Position numbers and translations under genes: made by a program. Shown in pieces: positions 1-10,056 of a DNA stretch of 64,000 nucleotides (position 1 is its first letter; every line of letters begins with the position of its first letter). The DNA is from Candidatus Fermentithermobacillaceae bacterium (GTDB lineage Bacteria; Bacillota; Sulfobacillia; Fermentithermobacillales; DUSS01): contig JADBKE010000007.1 in the NCBI GenBank assembly GCA_014896535.1, positions 194,571 through 258,570 of the forward strand. The letters run 5' to 3'. A model generated the notes under the pieces. That model saw only the letters and a list, made by a program, of their open reading frames with translations, was not told the origin of the DNA and searched no databases.

Positions 1-1
1 C

Positions 2-610
2 ATGGGCCGGAGATGGATGTCGCCCGAGGGAGGCGTATTCATGTCGATAATATTGCGGCCGCCGCGTTCTCTACCTGGCCTTTCAGCTCTTCCCCTTGTC
101 GTGGGATACGGGGTGGCCAGGGCGCTTCGGGAGGAGCACGGCGTACCCGCCGCAATAAAGTGGCCCAACGATGTCCTGGTTCGGCAAAAGAAAATCGCGG
201 GGATCCTCTGCGAGTCGGCGTTCGAGCAGACGGACTGCTGGGTCGTAGCCGGGATCGGTATCAACGCCACCATGACCGGTCAGGACTTTCCCCGGGAGAT
301 ACAGGACCTGGCTACGTCGCTTCTCCTGGAAACGGAAATTCCCGTTTCGATTCCCGCCCTCGTGGCTTCGGTGTACGACTGGGTGATGCAATCATATTCC
401 GCTTTCCTTAGCCGGGGGTTTGCTTCGCTTTTACCCGGTATTTTGCAAATCGCGGCCTACGTCGGAGAAAACGTGATCGTCAGCACTCCAACGGGACCCG
501 TCGGCGGAAAGATGCTGGGCATCGACCAGGACGGTCTGCTCCTTCTGGAATTAGACAACAAAGAGGAGCGGCGAATACCCGCGGGAGACGTGTCCCTGAG
601 AAAGGGCTGA
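2..610 (+). CDS. birA: Biotin--[acetyl-CoA-carboxylase] ligase, C-terminal part (5' truncated by window edge)
   Basis: GRRWMSPEGG..KWPNDVLV..KKIAGILCE..VVAGIGIN motifs typical of BirA/BPL catalytic domain. Confidence 0.93.
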   Translation: MGRRWMSPEGGVFMSIILRPPRSLPGLSALPLVVGYGVARALREEHGVPAAIKWPNDVLVRQKKIAGILCESAFEQTDCWVVAGIGINATMTGQDFPREIQDLATSLLLETEIPVSIPALVASVYDWVMQSYSAFLSRGFASLLPGILQIAAYVGENVIVSTPTGPVGGKMLGIDQDGLLLLELDNKEERRIPAGDVSLRKG

Positions 611-690
611 ACTTGTCCTGAACCGGCAGGGTCCGTCAAAGCTCCGGCGAAACCCTGGCGCTGATTGGCCTCGAACCCGCGCTGAAGGGA

Positions 691-1050
691 CTATCCCTCT
701 TGCCTGCAGTTGGGGACCTCTATCCTGTTCGGAGCCTTGTCCTCACTCACCAGGCCTTTTCGCCTCCGGTAGTCGTTGATGGCCGCGCGGAGGGCTTGTT
801 CCGCCAGAACCGAACAGTGCATTTTCACCGGCGGGAGTCCATCCAGGGCTTCCGCCACGGTTTTGTTGGTCACTTCTAGCGCTTCGTCCAGGGTCTTCCC
901 TTTTATCAGTTCCGTCGCCATGCTGCTGGTAGCGATGGCAGCAGCGCACCCGAATGTGAGGAACTTGGCATCGGTTATCCGGTCGGCGGCAGATGAGGAA
1001 CCTGCGCCTTCTGGGGGAGACGAAGTTTCGCTGGCGGACCGCAGGAGCAA
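691..1050 (-). pseudogene. NifU-like Fe-S scaffold protein, N-terminally truncated
   Basis: [55 protein letters not shown] matches the NifU_N C-terminal part; the usual N-terminal section with the first Cys (GNPxCGD) is absent. Confidence 0.75.
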
Positions 1051-1075
1051 GCCCCACGGATTTGGGACCCCGAGC

Positions 1076-1855
1076 TCAATCGACGGAAGGATTTTGAGAA
1101 TCGCGATGAAAGTCGCGGAGCAGGTCCGATGGGGTTATGATTCCCAGGAGCTTTTCTTCGGGCTTTCCGTTCTCGGTGATGAGAATCGCGAGGACGTGCC
1201 GGTCGGCATGGGGAGGGTTTTCTTTGAAAATCTCCTGCGCTTCGTATATCGTGGCCTTACGCGGGAGAAATCGCGCCCTGTTACCTCGTTCGTACGCGAT
1301 GATGTCCTTCGCCGTGGCCGAAAGAATTTCATCGAGGGTGGCACAACCCTTTTCTCGCTCACCGTGGATGCGGTCCGCCATCCAGCGAGCAACGGCGCCG
1401 TCGGTCAAAAGCCCTACGTACTTTGACCCGTCGTACACGGGAAACTGCGAGAAAGTCGTCTTTTTAATCGTCCGCAGCACCCGGTCGGCCCGGTCGGCGA
1501 CGTCGAAGCATATGACCTCCCTGGAGAATCGCGGGTACACGAGGGGAGGCCTCACCATGAGCTCGGCTATTTCCTCTATGCGCCTCACAGTCTCCTCGAG
1601 AGGAACGGCTATGAGGTAGTCAGGGCTGATCCTCTCGTGCACTATGGCGTTGCGTAAGTCGGCGAATTCTTCCAAATCGTCTTTGAATCGTCTGACTACG
1701 CTGTCCCGGCCCTTCAACCCATCCACCATTCGACGAAAACTTTCCCTGCGCCCGGGGTCGCCCCAGCGCCGGCGAAGTTCATGCTCGATTACGTTGTAAG
1801 CGGCAAGAAACCTCTCTCCACGATTGGCCTCTTCTGGAGTCAGCAAACGTTCCAT
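1076..1855 (-). CDS. CBS-domain-containing protein
   Basis: Two CBS-like repeats ([25 protein letters not shown]; ..[19 protein letters not shown]). Confidence 0.75.
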   Translation of the reverse strand: MERLLTPEEANRGERFLAAYNVIEHELRRRWGDPGRRESFRRMVDGLKGRDSVVRRFKDDLEEFADLRNAIVHERISPDYLIAVPLEETVRRIEEIAELMVRPPLVYPRFSREVICFDVADRADRVLRTIKKTTFSQFPVYDGSKYVGLLTDGAVARWMADRIHGEREKGCATLDEILSATAKDIIAYERGNRARFLPRKATIYEAQEIFKENPPHADRHVLAILITENGKPEEKLLGIITPSDLLRDFHRDSQNPSVD

Positions 1856-2034
1856 GCGGACACGCCCCTCGTGAACACTCTATCAGAGCGGTTCTCGCCT
1901 GGCCATTCCTTCTTTCGGGCGAAGGCGGGCTCGTCCTGCCGATAGGAAAGGGCAGCAGAGGATTCTGTCGCAATCGCCGTACTCGGTGCGTACTCCGGTG
2001 CTAAGATACTTATGTTACTGCAATTGAGGAGGCG

Positions 2035-2478
2035 ATGACGGTGACCGTATTCAAAGGCACGCTCACCGGAAAGGTCGTCGCGGCGCGCATTCGACCGGGC
2101 AGAGACTTGCTCCACGCTCTCGAAGAGCTGGTACGGGATTCGGGCTTTGGGAACGGAGTCGTTGAACTGGTAGGGTCGGTGAGAAAAGCTCGTCTTGCCT
2201 GTTACGACCAGGCCAGAAAGGAGTACATCGAGTTCTCCCTGGAGGAACCTCTCGAGATCGTTACGGGGCTCGGCAACGTCTCCCTCAAGGACGGCAAGCC
2301 CTTCGTCCACGTCCACCTCACTCTCTCCGACGAGCGGGGCAAATGCTACGGCGGTCACCTGGTTCGCGGAACGGAAACCTTCGTTGCCGAAGTCTTCGTC
2401 AGTGAGGTGGCCATGGAGCCGCCGATGAGCAGGACGAGAGACGACGAGACCGGTCTTATGCTGTGGCTCCCGTACTGA
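2035..2478 (+). CDS. PPC/DUF296-domain DNA-binding-like protein
   Basis: GRDLLHALEELVRDSGFGNGVVELVGSVRKARL..KPFVHVHLTLSDERGKCYGGHLV typical of DUF296. Confidence 0.85.
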   Translation: MTVTVFKGTLTGKVVAARIRPGRDLLHALEELVRDSGFGNGVVELVGSVRKARLACYDQARKEYIEFSLEEPLEIVTGLGNVSLKDGKPFVHVHLTLSDERGKCYGGHLVRGTETFVAEVFVSEVAMEPPMSRTRDDETGLMLWLPY

Positions 2479-2625
2479 CCTTGCGGTCTCCCGTTGGCGT
2501 TGAACGAAACAGGCGTCGAACGTAGCGGGCTCAGAAGGGCCCGAGCACCGGAACAGCCCGCCGTGTAGGCATTCGCTTGAGTTTCCCCGCGTATGCTTCA
2601 TTGACCCGTGGAGTGACTTCCGGAC

Positions 2626-4128
2626 TTGGGCCAGCGTACGCCGAGGCGCCAGAGGTTTGATAGTATCGGCGGGAAAAGCGGGAGAACATCCCGGAGTTTC
2701 CCGCTCTTCCTCATCATGGTAGCAGCGCGCCAGTGGAGGCCGGTGGTTTTGCTGCTCGTGGCCCTATCACTCGTCCTTGCGCTTGCCGGTTCAGTAATCG
2801 TTTCGATTCCCGACCCCAGAGTGTCGAGGCCCCTTGACGACCCGGGGAATTCCTCGCCGGCGGAAGTACGCCTCGCCGAGTTCGCCCGGGCGCTGATAGA
2901 GTCCAGACATCGCGCGCTCCTGACGGGGGACGTAACCCCGCTGGAAGTCTTTTATGACGTGAGCTCCACCGGCGGCCTGTACGCCTGGGAAAACGACCGC
3001 AGGCGCACCGCATACCTCTGGAAGTGGGCTCAGGAAAGAGGGATAGAGATCGTCCGGGTCAGCGGGTTTGTGGAAATCGACCACATTTCCCCTGAAGAGC
3101 CCGGAGGGAAGCGCTACTGGATGGAAATCACCGAGCACGTGCGGTTTGAGTACCGATACTCCCGTATTTCCCCGGTGGCCGCAACGACGCGCACCCGCGA
3201 ACCGATCGGTTTCGGGGTAAGGGAACCCGGTCCCGCTACGGTCGGAACGACCTCTGGTCTGCTCGGCTCCGACACTTCCGAACCGGGCGAAGGCCAATGC
3301 CCTGGCGCAGAGTTTGGGGCCAGAGCTATTCAGGTCCTCGAGGTGGTAGGTGACGGGCGGAGCTGGAAGGTGACGACCAACTGGTACTGCGACCCCCTGG
3401 GTACGTACTGGGATCCTCCGACGTTCCCGACCCAGGCAGATCCAACTTTCCCCAATCCGGGCTCGGGAAAAGGCCAGGCAGCGCCAGCTCCGGCGGAAGG
3501 GCCAACTAAAGGTTCTGCGACCCGCTCGTTCCCCTTGTCGGAGAGCCCGTCTGCCTCTGCTGCAGCGGGCAGCTGGTCCTCGGCGCGGTACGATCGAAAA
3601 AAAGCCGTTGAGTACGCCGTCCGCCACTCGGGCGTGCGATCCCTGAAAGAAGGCGGGCGCTACAATCTCGAGTACAACGTTTATTCGTTTCCGGGAGGAG
3701 ACTGCGCAAACTTCGCATCGCAAGTTCTGGCCGCCGGTGGCTTGCCGCAGGAGGGCGGCTGGCGCTACGACTGGAGACGGGACGAAGGCAGCACTGCCTG
3801 GGTGCGCAGCGACAGTCTGGTGTGGCACCTCTTGTCGTCGGGAAGAGCCGAGTGCACCTTTAAAGGCCGCTTTCGCGACCTGGTTGAAAAGCACTGGCCG
3901 GAAAAAGAGGGCGCCTTGTTTTTCGCTTTCGCTCAATCCCTGATATCTGAAGGGGACGTCGTCGCATACACAAAGGACGGGGAAATCTGTCACGTAGCGG
4001 TAGTGGTGGGCTTCGACCCCCTCGGCTATCCCCTTGTGGCCAGCCACACTTCGGACCGTTTATTTTTCCCCTTTGATCTGGGTTGGACCGATGCTACGCT
4101 CTTCTGGTTTGTTCACATCACTTATTGA
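2626..4128 (+). CDS. Putative amidase-domain (Amidase_6-like) protein with N-terminal membrane segment
   Basis: YDRKKAVEYAVRHSG..NLEYNVYSFPGGDCANFASQVLAAGGLPQ..GDVVAYTKDGEICHVAVVVGFD; Cys-His papain-like motif. Confidence 0.8.
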   Translation: MGQRTPRRQRFDSIGGKSGRTSRSFPLFLIMVAARQWRPVVLLLVALSLVLALAGSVIVSIPDPRVSRPLDDPGNSSPAEVRLAEFARALIESRHRALLTGDVTPLEVFYDVSSTGGLYAWENDRRRTAYLWKWAQERGIEIVRVSGFVEIDHISPEEPGGKRYWMEITEHVRFEYRYSRISPVAATTRTREPIGFGVREPGPATVGTTSGLLGSDTSEPGEGQCPGAEFGARAIQVLEVVGDGRSWKVTTNWYCDPLGTYWDPPTFPTQADPTFPNPGSGKGQAAPAPAEGPTKGSATRSFPLSESPSASAAAGSWSSARYDRKKAVEYAVRHSGVRSLKEGGRYNLEYNVYSFPGGDCANFASQVLAAGGLPQEGGWRYDWRRDEGSTAWVRSDSLVWHLLSSGRAECTFKGRFRDLVEKHWPEKEGALFFAFAQSLISEGDVVAYTKDGEICHVAVVVGFDPLGYPLVASHTSDRLFFPFDLGWTDATLFWFVHITY

Positions 4129-4295
4129 TCCCGCTCATCGCTAGGCTCGACGTAAACCCGGCACAAAAACCTCGGTTAGCGCGCGGCACCATCTGACCCG
4201 GGATTTCCGGATTTTGCGTGTGCTATGATCGTTTCATCTGGTGTGCCGGGGGAAACCTCGGGAATTTGTAGCACAGACTTGGGGAGGTAGAAAGT

Positions 4296-5105
4296 GTGAA
4301 GGTATTCATCTCCGTAGACATGGAAGGCATTTCGGGAGTGGTCAACTGGAAGCAGACGGAGTATGGGAAAGAAGACTACGAACGGTTCAGAAAACTCATG
4401 ACCCAGGAAGCCAACGCCGCAATTGAGGGAGCATTTGACGCCGGCGCCCGCGAGGTAGTGGTGAACGACTCCCACGGGAGCATGCGCAACCTGATAATCG
4501 AAGATCTCAATCCCGAGGTCCGTCTCGTCACGGGATCCACGAAGTTCATGTCGATGATGGAAGGGATCGGTCCCGATTTCGACGCAGCTATCTTCATTGG
4601 CTACCACTCACGAGCATCTTCTCTGGGTGTGCTGAACCATACTTATTCCGGAGGAGTAACCCACTACCGGGTGAACGGAAAGACAATGGGGGAGACCGGG
4701 ATGAACGCACTCGTGGCTGGATACTATCACGTCCCGGTCGTGGTCGTTACCGGCGATTCAGAGGTTACAAAGGAGGCCAGGGAGCTTCTCCCCGCCGTTG
4801 AGACGGTCACCGTAAAAGAGCCCCGCAGCCAGTTTTCGGCGCTGTGTCTGCATCCCAAGAAGGCACAGGCGCTCATCAAAGAAGCTGTGGCGAAGGCCCT
4901 GTCCAATCTGGGGAACTACAAGCCGCTGGAAGCACCCGCACCGGCCACCGTTCAGATCGAGTTCCACACGTCGGGCCAGGCCGACGCGGCTTGCGTGATG
5001 CCGGGAGCCAGGCGCATCGATCCGCTGACAGTGGAGTTCACGGGAAAGGATTATCTCGAAGCCTACCGGGGCGCGAGAACCATGATCAGTCTTGCGCACA
5101 TGTGA
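4296..5105 (+). CDS. M55 family D-aminopeptidase (DppA-like)
   Basis: MKVFISVDMEGISGVVNW..VVNDSHGSMRNL..FIGYHS signature. Confidence 0.93.
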   Translation: MKVFISVDMEGISGVVNWKQTEYGKEDYERFRKLMTQEANAAIEGAFDAGAREVVVNDSHGSMRNLIIEDLNPEVRLVTGSTKFMSMMEGIGPDFDAAIFIGYHSRASSLGVLNHTYSGGVTHYRVNGKTMGETGMNALVAGYYHVPVVVVTGDSEVTKEARELLPAVETVTVKEPRSQFSALCLHPKKAQALIKEAVAKALSNLGNYKPLEAPAPATVQIEFHTSGQADAACVMPGARRIDPLTVEFTGKDYLEAYRGARTMISLAHM

Positions 5106-5213
5106 ACGTCGATACAACATGCGTTGCTCGTGTAGTTTCTTGTAAGGCGTAGTCGTCGCGCTGGCGGGCCTTGCGGGTAACCGTCGGCCCGTACCACCTA
5201 GGAGGCATGTCGT

Positions 5214-6929
5214 ATGGCTCTCCCCAATTCTCCGGTTTTCCGCTCCCGGTACCACCACGCTTCGCTGGCCAAACACGGGATGGTTGCAGCCGCTCATCCC
5301 CTTGCGGTCATCGCCGGTCTGGATGCGTTGCGGGAGGGCGGGACCGCCATGGACGCCTGCATAGCCATGTCCGGCGTTACCTCGGTGGTTCTGCCCCACC
5401 TGTGTGGGCTGGGGGGTGACGCGTTCCTCATCTACTACGAGGCTTCGACGGGAAAGGCCGTGGCGTTGAACGCTAGCGGACCGCCGGGAGACAGATCGAC
5501 CGTCGAACAACTTCTGAAGGACGAAAGGGTGACCGGGGGAATTCCCGGTGCAATGCGAGGGGAAGTACGTGACGACAAAGCTGGCAAGCCCCCGCGCATC
5601 CTCCCTCAGCACGGCATCCTCTCGGTGGCCGTCCCAGGTCTCCCCTACGCGCTCGAAGCGGCGTCAAAGCGTTTCGGGGTGCTCGGTCTCAAGAGATGCC
5701 TCGAGCCAGCTATCCGCATTGCAGAACAAGGTTTTGTGGTCTTCCCCTCTTTCGAAAAGGCAGTGTCTTTGGAGCGCGAGAAGATCGCCTCTTATCCCGA
5801 GTGCTCCCGCATATATCTTCCCGGTGGAAGTCCGCCCCGGGCAGGGGAAATCTTTCGCCAGCCTGACCTCGCGCGGACGCTCCGGGAATTCGCACAGGGT
5901 GGCGCCGAATGGTTCTACCGTGGCCCCTTCGCTGCCGCGTTCATGCGGATGAACGATGAGCTCCGCGGGACTTTCACGGGTGAAGAGTTTCCGAGGTTCC
6001 TCCGGGAGCAGACGGGGTTCTACCAGCCACTGGTCGGAACATATCGCGGGTACACCGTGCTGGAAACCGCCCCGGTGTCGCAGGGTTTTCTCGTAATAGA
6101 GATGCTCAACATACTGGAAGGCTTCGACATGCCTTCCGTGAGCCCGTTAAGCTCGGCGTCGTTGCACTTAATTGCAGAGGCGAAGAAACTCGCCTTCTTC
6201 GACAGGAACGCGTATGCGGGCGACCCGAGTTTTTGCGACTTCGATGTTAACCGCTACATTTCCAAGGAAAGGGCAGACGAGCTCCGATTGAAGATCCACC
6301 TAGAAAGGACCGCTGTCTCGTGGGAACCCGGTCCCCCGACGTCGGGCGATACCACTTCCTTCGTAGCCGTAGATTCCCTGGGAAACGCGTGCTCGTTCAT
6401 TCAAAGTATAGCGTTTTCCTTCGGTTCGGGCCTGGTCGTGCCCGGGACAGGTGTCATCCTGAACAATCGGGCGGGTCGTTCTTTCTTATTGCTCGAGGGA
6501 CATCCCAACTGTATCGCACCGCGCAAGAAGCCCATGCATACCCTCAACTGCTACATCGTACTCAAAGATGGACGGTTCTTCATCGCAGGTGGAACGCCCG
6601 GGGGCGACGGGCAGCCTCAGTGGAACGTGCAGATGCTCCATCTCATGCTGGACCACGGTGCCGGACCCCAGGAGGCGGCGGATTTTCCGAGGTGGATGTC
6701 GTTTCCCGGGACCGACGCAAAGGACCTCTGGGAGGCTCCCGAACTCAGGTTGGAGTCGAGGTTCCCGGAGGAAGCTTTTGAGGGTCTAACCAGGCGGGGT
6801 CACAAGGTCCGGAAGCTTGGCCCGTGGAGCTCCCAGGGCGCAGCGCAAATCATCATGAGAGATCCCGATAGCGGCCTGCTCCTGGGAGGTTCGGACAGAA
6901 GGGCCAACGGTCTGGCTTTGGGCTATTGA
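5214..6929 (+). CDS. Gamma-glutamyltransferase family protein
   Basis: HGMVAAAHPLAVIAGLDALREGGTAMDA..GDTTSFVAVDSLGNACSFIQSI..nucleophile Thr region conserved. Confidence 0.93.
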   Translation: MALPNSPVFRSRYHHASLAKHGMVAAAHPLAVIAGLDALREGGTAMDACIAMSGVTSVVLPHLCGLGGDAFLIYYEASTGKAVALNASGPPGDRSTVEQLLKDERVTGGIPGAMRGEVRDDKAGKPPRILPQHGILSVAVPGLPYALEAASKRFGVLGLKRCLEPAIRIAEQGFVVFPSFEKAVSLEREKIASYPECSRIYLPGGSPPRAGEIFRQPDLARTLREFAQGGAEWFYRGPFAAAFMRMNDELRGTFTGEEFPRFLREQTGFYQPLVGTYRGYTVLETAPVSQGFLVIEMLNILEGFDMPSVSPLSSASLHLIAEAKKLAFFDRNAYAGDPSFCDFDVNRYISKERADELRLKIHLERTAVSWEPGPPTSGDTTSFVAVDSLGNACSFIQSIAFSFGSGLVVPGTGVILNNRAGRSFLLLEGHPNCIAPRKKPMHTLNCYIVLKDGRFFIAGGTPGGDGQPQWNVQMLHLMLDHGAGPQEAADFPRWMSFPGTDAKDLWEAPELRLESRFPEEAFEGLTRRGHKVRKLGPWSSQGAAQIIMRDPDSGLLLGGSDRRANGLALGY

Positions 6930-6967
6930 ACTCTGACGCCAACTGCGGGCTACAGTGGAAAATATAA

Positions 6968-7042
6968 TGGTGGCCCCAACGGGAGTCGAACCCGTGTTAC
7001 CGCCTTGAAAGGGCGATGTCTTAACCACTTGACCATGGGGCC
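6968..7042 (-). tRNA. tRNA-Glu (anticodon TTC), CCA encoded
   Basis: Reverse complement GGCCCCATGGTCAAGTGGTTAAGACATCGCCCTTTCAAGGCGGTAACACGGGTTCGACTCCCGTTGGGGCCACCA folds as cloverleaf. Confidence 0.95.
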
Positions 7043-7045
7043 ACC

Positions 7046-7120
7046 TGGTGCGCCCGGTGTGCATCGAACACACGACCAACCGGTTATGAGCCGGCCGCTC
7101 TGCCGCTGAGCTACGGGCGC
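7046..7120 (-). tRNA. tRNA-Met-type (anticodon CAT), CCA encoded
   Basis: GCGCCCGTAGCTCAGCGGCAGAGCGGCCGGCTCATAACCGGTTGGTCGTGTGTTCGATGCACACCGGGCGCACCA. Confidence 0.93.
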
Positions 7121-7126
7121 AGTCAA

Positions 7127-7201
7127 TGGCTCCTCGAGCAGGACTCGAACCTGCAACCCTCCGGTTAACAGCCGGATGCTCTGCCATTGAGCTATCGAGG
7201 A
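7127..7201 (-). tRNA. tRNA-Asn (anticodon GTT), CCA encoded
   Basis: TCCTCGATAGCTCAATGGCAGAGCATCCGGCTGTTAACCGGAGGGTTGCAGGTTCGAGTCCTGCTCGAGGAGCCA. Confidence 0.95.
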
Positions 7202-7268
7202 GCGTCACTTGTAGTATACGCATCGACGCACGGCGAGTCAAGGAAAATGGAGCGTGCATTCCCGAGGA

Positions 7269-8987
7269 TCAACAGCTCAACTCGACGACTTGCAGTCCTC
7301 TGGCGCCGGCTCGCAGCCCGTTGTCGTCGATTTCTCCGCTCCATATCGTTCCGTCCGTGAAAAAAGGATTTCGCCCAGGAGGGCGATAAGGGTATCCCCC
7401 CGTTGCACCAATATCTTCCATCTCCTCGGCCGGAATCCTCAGGAACGCCTCAACGACCCGCGGGTCAAACTGCCTACCGGCACACCGCCGCAGCTCCTGT
7501 CTCGCCGCGTCGGCACTGAGAGCCTCCCGATATGGCCTGCCCCACGTCATCGCATCGTACGCATCTGCCACCCGGATAATCCGTGCAAAGAGCGGGATCT
7601 CTTCCCCTACCAGCCCCGCAGGATAACCACCACCGCAGTAATCTTCATGGTGGTGCCGCACCGCTTCGATCACTGCATCCGAAAACTTCGCCGGTTCGAG
7701 AATCCTCGCCCCCAGGACAGGGTGGCCCTGCATCTCTTTCCGCTCTTGCTCGTCCAGACAGCCTGGCTTGAGCAAAACGCTCTCCCGGATGCCGACCTTC
7801 CCCAGGTCGTGCAAGAGTCCGGCCAGGTACACTTCCTCCTGCTCATCGGCACCAAGCCCTAGCACCCTGGCGCACGCCCGCGCCCACCGGGCAACCCGCA
7901 GCGAATGTCCCCGGGTGTAAACGTCCTTAGCCTCGATGGCCGACGCCAGCGCCCGCACGACGCTCAGATAGTACTCCCGCAGCGAGGAGTACTGTCGCGC
8001 ATTTTCCAGCGCCAACCCCAGGCTCGTGCCCATCTCGGTCAGGAAAGCGATCTCGTCTTCAGCAAAACCTGCGTCTGCACATCTGCCTTCCAGGGTCAGC
8101 ATCCCCGTTACTCTGCCGCGAACCATCAGCGGCAGGGCTACGGCTCGCCGCCTCTTTGCGGGCGGGCCGCCTTCTGAAGAACGATCAAAGTAAGCCCCGC
8201 CCGCCTCCCGCTCGACCGTGGCAATCACCTCGCCAGGCGGCACCGCAGGAAATTCGTCACGGGACTCAACTGCGGCCGCCACTTCGGCTGCCGACAACCC
8301 CAGCGCCTGAGGAAGCATCACGACCGACCCGTTGCTGGCGCCGGTCAACTCAAGCACCGACTGCAAGCCCCGCCGGGCTACCTTAACCACGTCGAGGCTC
8401 TCTGAAACTGCCTGGCTGAACTCAAACAGAGTGGCAAATTGATCCACCTTTTTGCCCAGTTCCTGTTTGGCGTACAGCAGCTCGGCCACCATCTCCGTCA
8501 GCTTGGCCACCGCCGCCATAACCGCCTGGAGCCGTTCTTCCGTCCAGACCTTCACCATCGCGGCCGCCTCAAGGATCCTTTCCGCGTCGATGCCCGTTTC
8601 CCGGACGAGCCGTGTCACCGTCTCCTGCCCCGGCGGCCGCACGGCCACGTTGCCGCCCAGCACTACTGCTACCGTTTCTCCCGATACGCGGATGGGAACC
8701 GCCTGATATACCAGCCCTGCATGGCAAGTATGAAGGACCTGCTCCCCCGCAACCGCGGCAGCTACTGCAGAGGCCGCACGCGAAGCCACACACCTGGCCA
8801 GCGCTTGTGGGTTAGCTTCCAGCATGGCGTAGAAAGGGCACTGGTTTGACGGCTCGGTAAGGGGACGGCCGTCCGGGTATGCGAACACAACCGTCAGCCC
8901 CAGGGCCCGGCTCAAAATCTCCTCAAGAAGTTCCTGTAAACCTGTCTTCCTTAGCTCCTCGTAGAACCCGGACTTGTCCTTTAGCAT
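7269..8987 (-). CDS. PocR-like sensor + GAF + HD-GYP domain signalling protein
   Basis: N-terminal PocR-like ligand domain (LFAYPDG..CPFYAMLEANPQALARCVAS..CHAGL), GAF region, HD-GYP (LAGLLHDLGKVGI..HHEDYCGGGYPAGL). Confidence 0.9.
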   Translation of the reverse strand: MLKDKSGFYEELRKTGLQELLEEILSRALGLTVVFAYPDGRPLTEPSNQCPFYAMLEANPQALARCVASRAASAVAAAVAGEQVLHTCHAGLVYQAVPIRVSGETVAVVLGGNVAVRPPGQETVTRLVRETGIDAERILEAAAMVKVWTEERLQAVMAAVAKLTEMVAELLYAKQELGKKVDQFATLFEFSQAVSESLDVVKVARRGLQSVLELTGASNGSVVMLPQALGLSAAEVAAAVESRDEFPAVPPGEVIATVEREAGGAYFDRSSEGGPPAKRRRAVALPLMVRGRVTGMLTLEGRCADAGFAEDEIAFLTEMGTSLGLALENARQYSSLREYYLSVVRALASAIEAKDVYTRGHSLRVARWARACARVLGLGADEQEEVYLAGLLHDLGKVGIRESVLLKPGCLDEQERKEMQGHPVLGARILEPAKFSDAVIEAVRHHHEDYCGGGYPAGLVGEEIPLFARIIRVADAYDAMTWGRPYREALSADAARQELRRCAGRQFDPRVVEAFLRIPAEEMEDIGATGGYPYRPPGRNPFFTDGTIWSGEIDDNGLRAGARGLQVVELSC

Positions 8988-9102
8988 CGTTCAGTTGTAC
9001 GCCCCGAGGCACTCCCACCAAGCGTCCTCCGCTTGGACCGACTGTCACGCCACCGCGCCCCAGGGGTTCCTCCGTCTCTTGCTCTTGCACTCGTCTTCCA
9101 TT

Positions 9103-10056
9103 TTACCCAATCCCGTTTTTCGTATGAAGCCCTCCCTGAATCCGGGACTTACCTGTGCCCCCCAGGAGAAGGGAAACATCCCCCCGGGACATCACCTGAT
9201 GTTCGGCCCACAAAAACCCCACCGCAGCCCGCCAGCCGTCGGAGGCCCGGCCCTTCCGCAGCCGGGGGAAGGCCTGCGACCCTGCCTGGACAAAGTCGAC
9301 TGTCAGGAGCTCCTCGAGACGCGGGTCTCTCAGACTCAGAGGTATATTGGGACGAACCTCAACGCACGAAGCATCTCGGGCGACCTTTTCAACCAGTTCG
9401 CGTACGGATCCGAGCTCGCTGGCGGGCACGAACATAGGGCTCGTCGCGAGAGTGATCAGAGAGATCGTGCTGTTGGGCATGTTGAAAGACCCCAGAGGCA
9501 CGGTCTCGAACCGGATTTTGCGGCGGCGGACTGCGATAGCGGGTGCTGCCTCCAACCGACCGGGGCTCCCATCACCGGTACCAACCACGTTTTCTAGGCC
9601 TCGCAACGCCGCCCTGCCTTCTCGAGCCCAGCCGCGTTGAACGCGAAGTTCGCAGCTTTCCCCGTCAAAAAACGGGATGTCCCACTTCGTCCACTCGCCG
9701 CTTCCCAAAAGCCAGTCGGGCACCACCCAGATGACCTTCGAAAACATGCGCTCCTCCAGCGCCCTTCTGAGGTAATTCCCGCAGTGCAAGGACCAGGAAA
9801 AGGTATCGTAGAGATCGGAGTGAGCGTCTACGTGAACCAGGGTATCCAGACGCGCCCCCGACTCCTTCCACACGAAATAGGCTTCCTTGTGGTCGGTGAA
9901 GAGCGCAACGGGGCTTCCCTTCCATTTCAAGCCAGCTGCTTTCAGGCTGCTCAGGAGATCATCTGGGGTTATCCATAGCACCTGTCTTGTCAGCGTATTT
10001 CCGCTGGTTCTGGGCTTGAACATGAAATCCGCGTCGATATCGAGGAATACGGCCAT
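9103..10056 (-). CDS. UPF0489/arginase-fold-like hypothetical protein
   Basis: FLDIDADFMF..LVHVDAHSDLYD..HCGNYLRRALEE motifs. Confidence 0.6.
   Translation of the reverse strand: MAVFLDIDADFMFKPRTSGNTLTRQVLWITPDDLLSSLKAAGLKWKGSPVALFTDHKEAYFVWKESGARLDTLVHVDAHSDLYDTFSWSLHCGNYLRRALEERMFSKVIWVVPDWLLGSGEWTKWDIPFFDGESCELRVQRGWAREGRAALRGLENVVGTGDGSPGRLEAAPAIAVRRRKIRFETVPLGSFNMPNSTISLITLATSPMFVPASELGSVRELVEKVARDASCVEVRPNIPLSLRDPRLEELLTVDFVQAGSQAFPRLRKGRASDGWRAAVGFLWAEHQVMSRGDVSLLLGGTGKSRIQGGLHTKNGIG

Noticed and set aside
2791-4047. 418-aa antisense ORF opposite the amidase gene
   Set aside because: Antisense to a well-supported CDS, low-complexity Arg/Gly-rich composition.
6786-7259. Long minus-strand ORF (157 aa) and overlapping ORFs at 6950-7389
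   Set aside because: They are translations across or antisense to the three tRNA genes.
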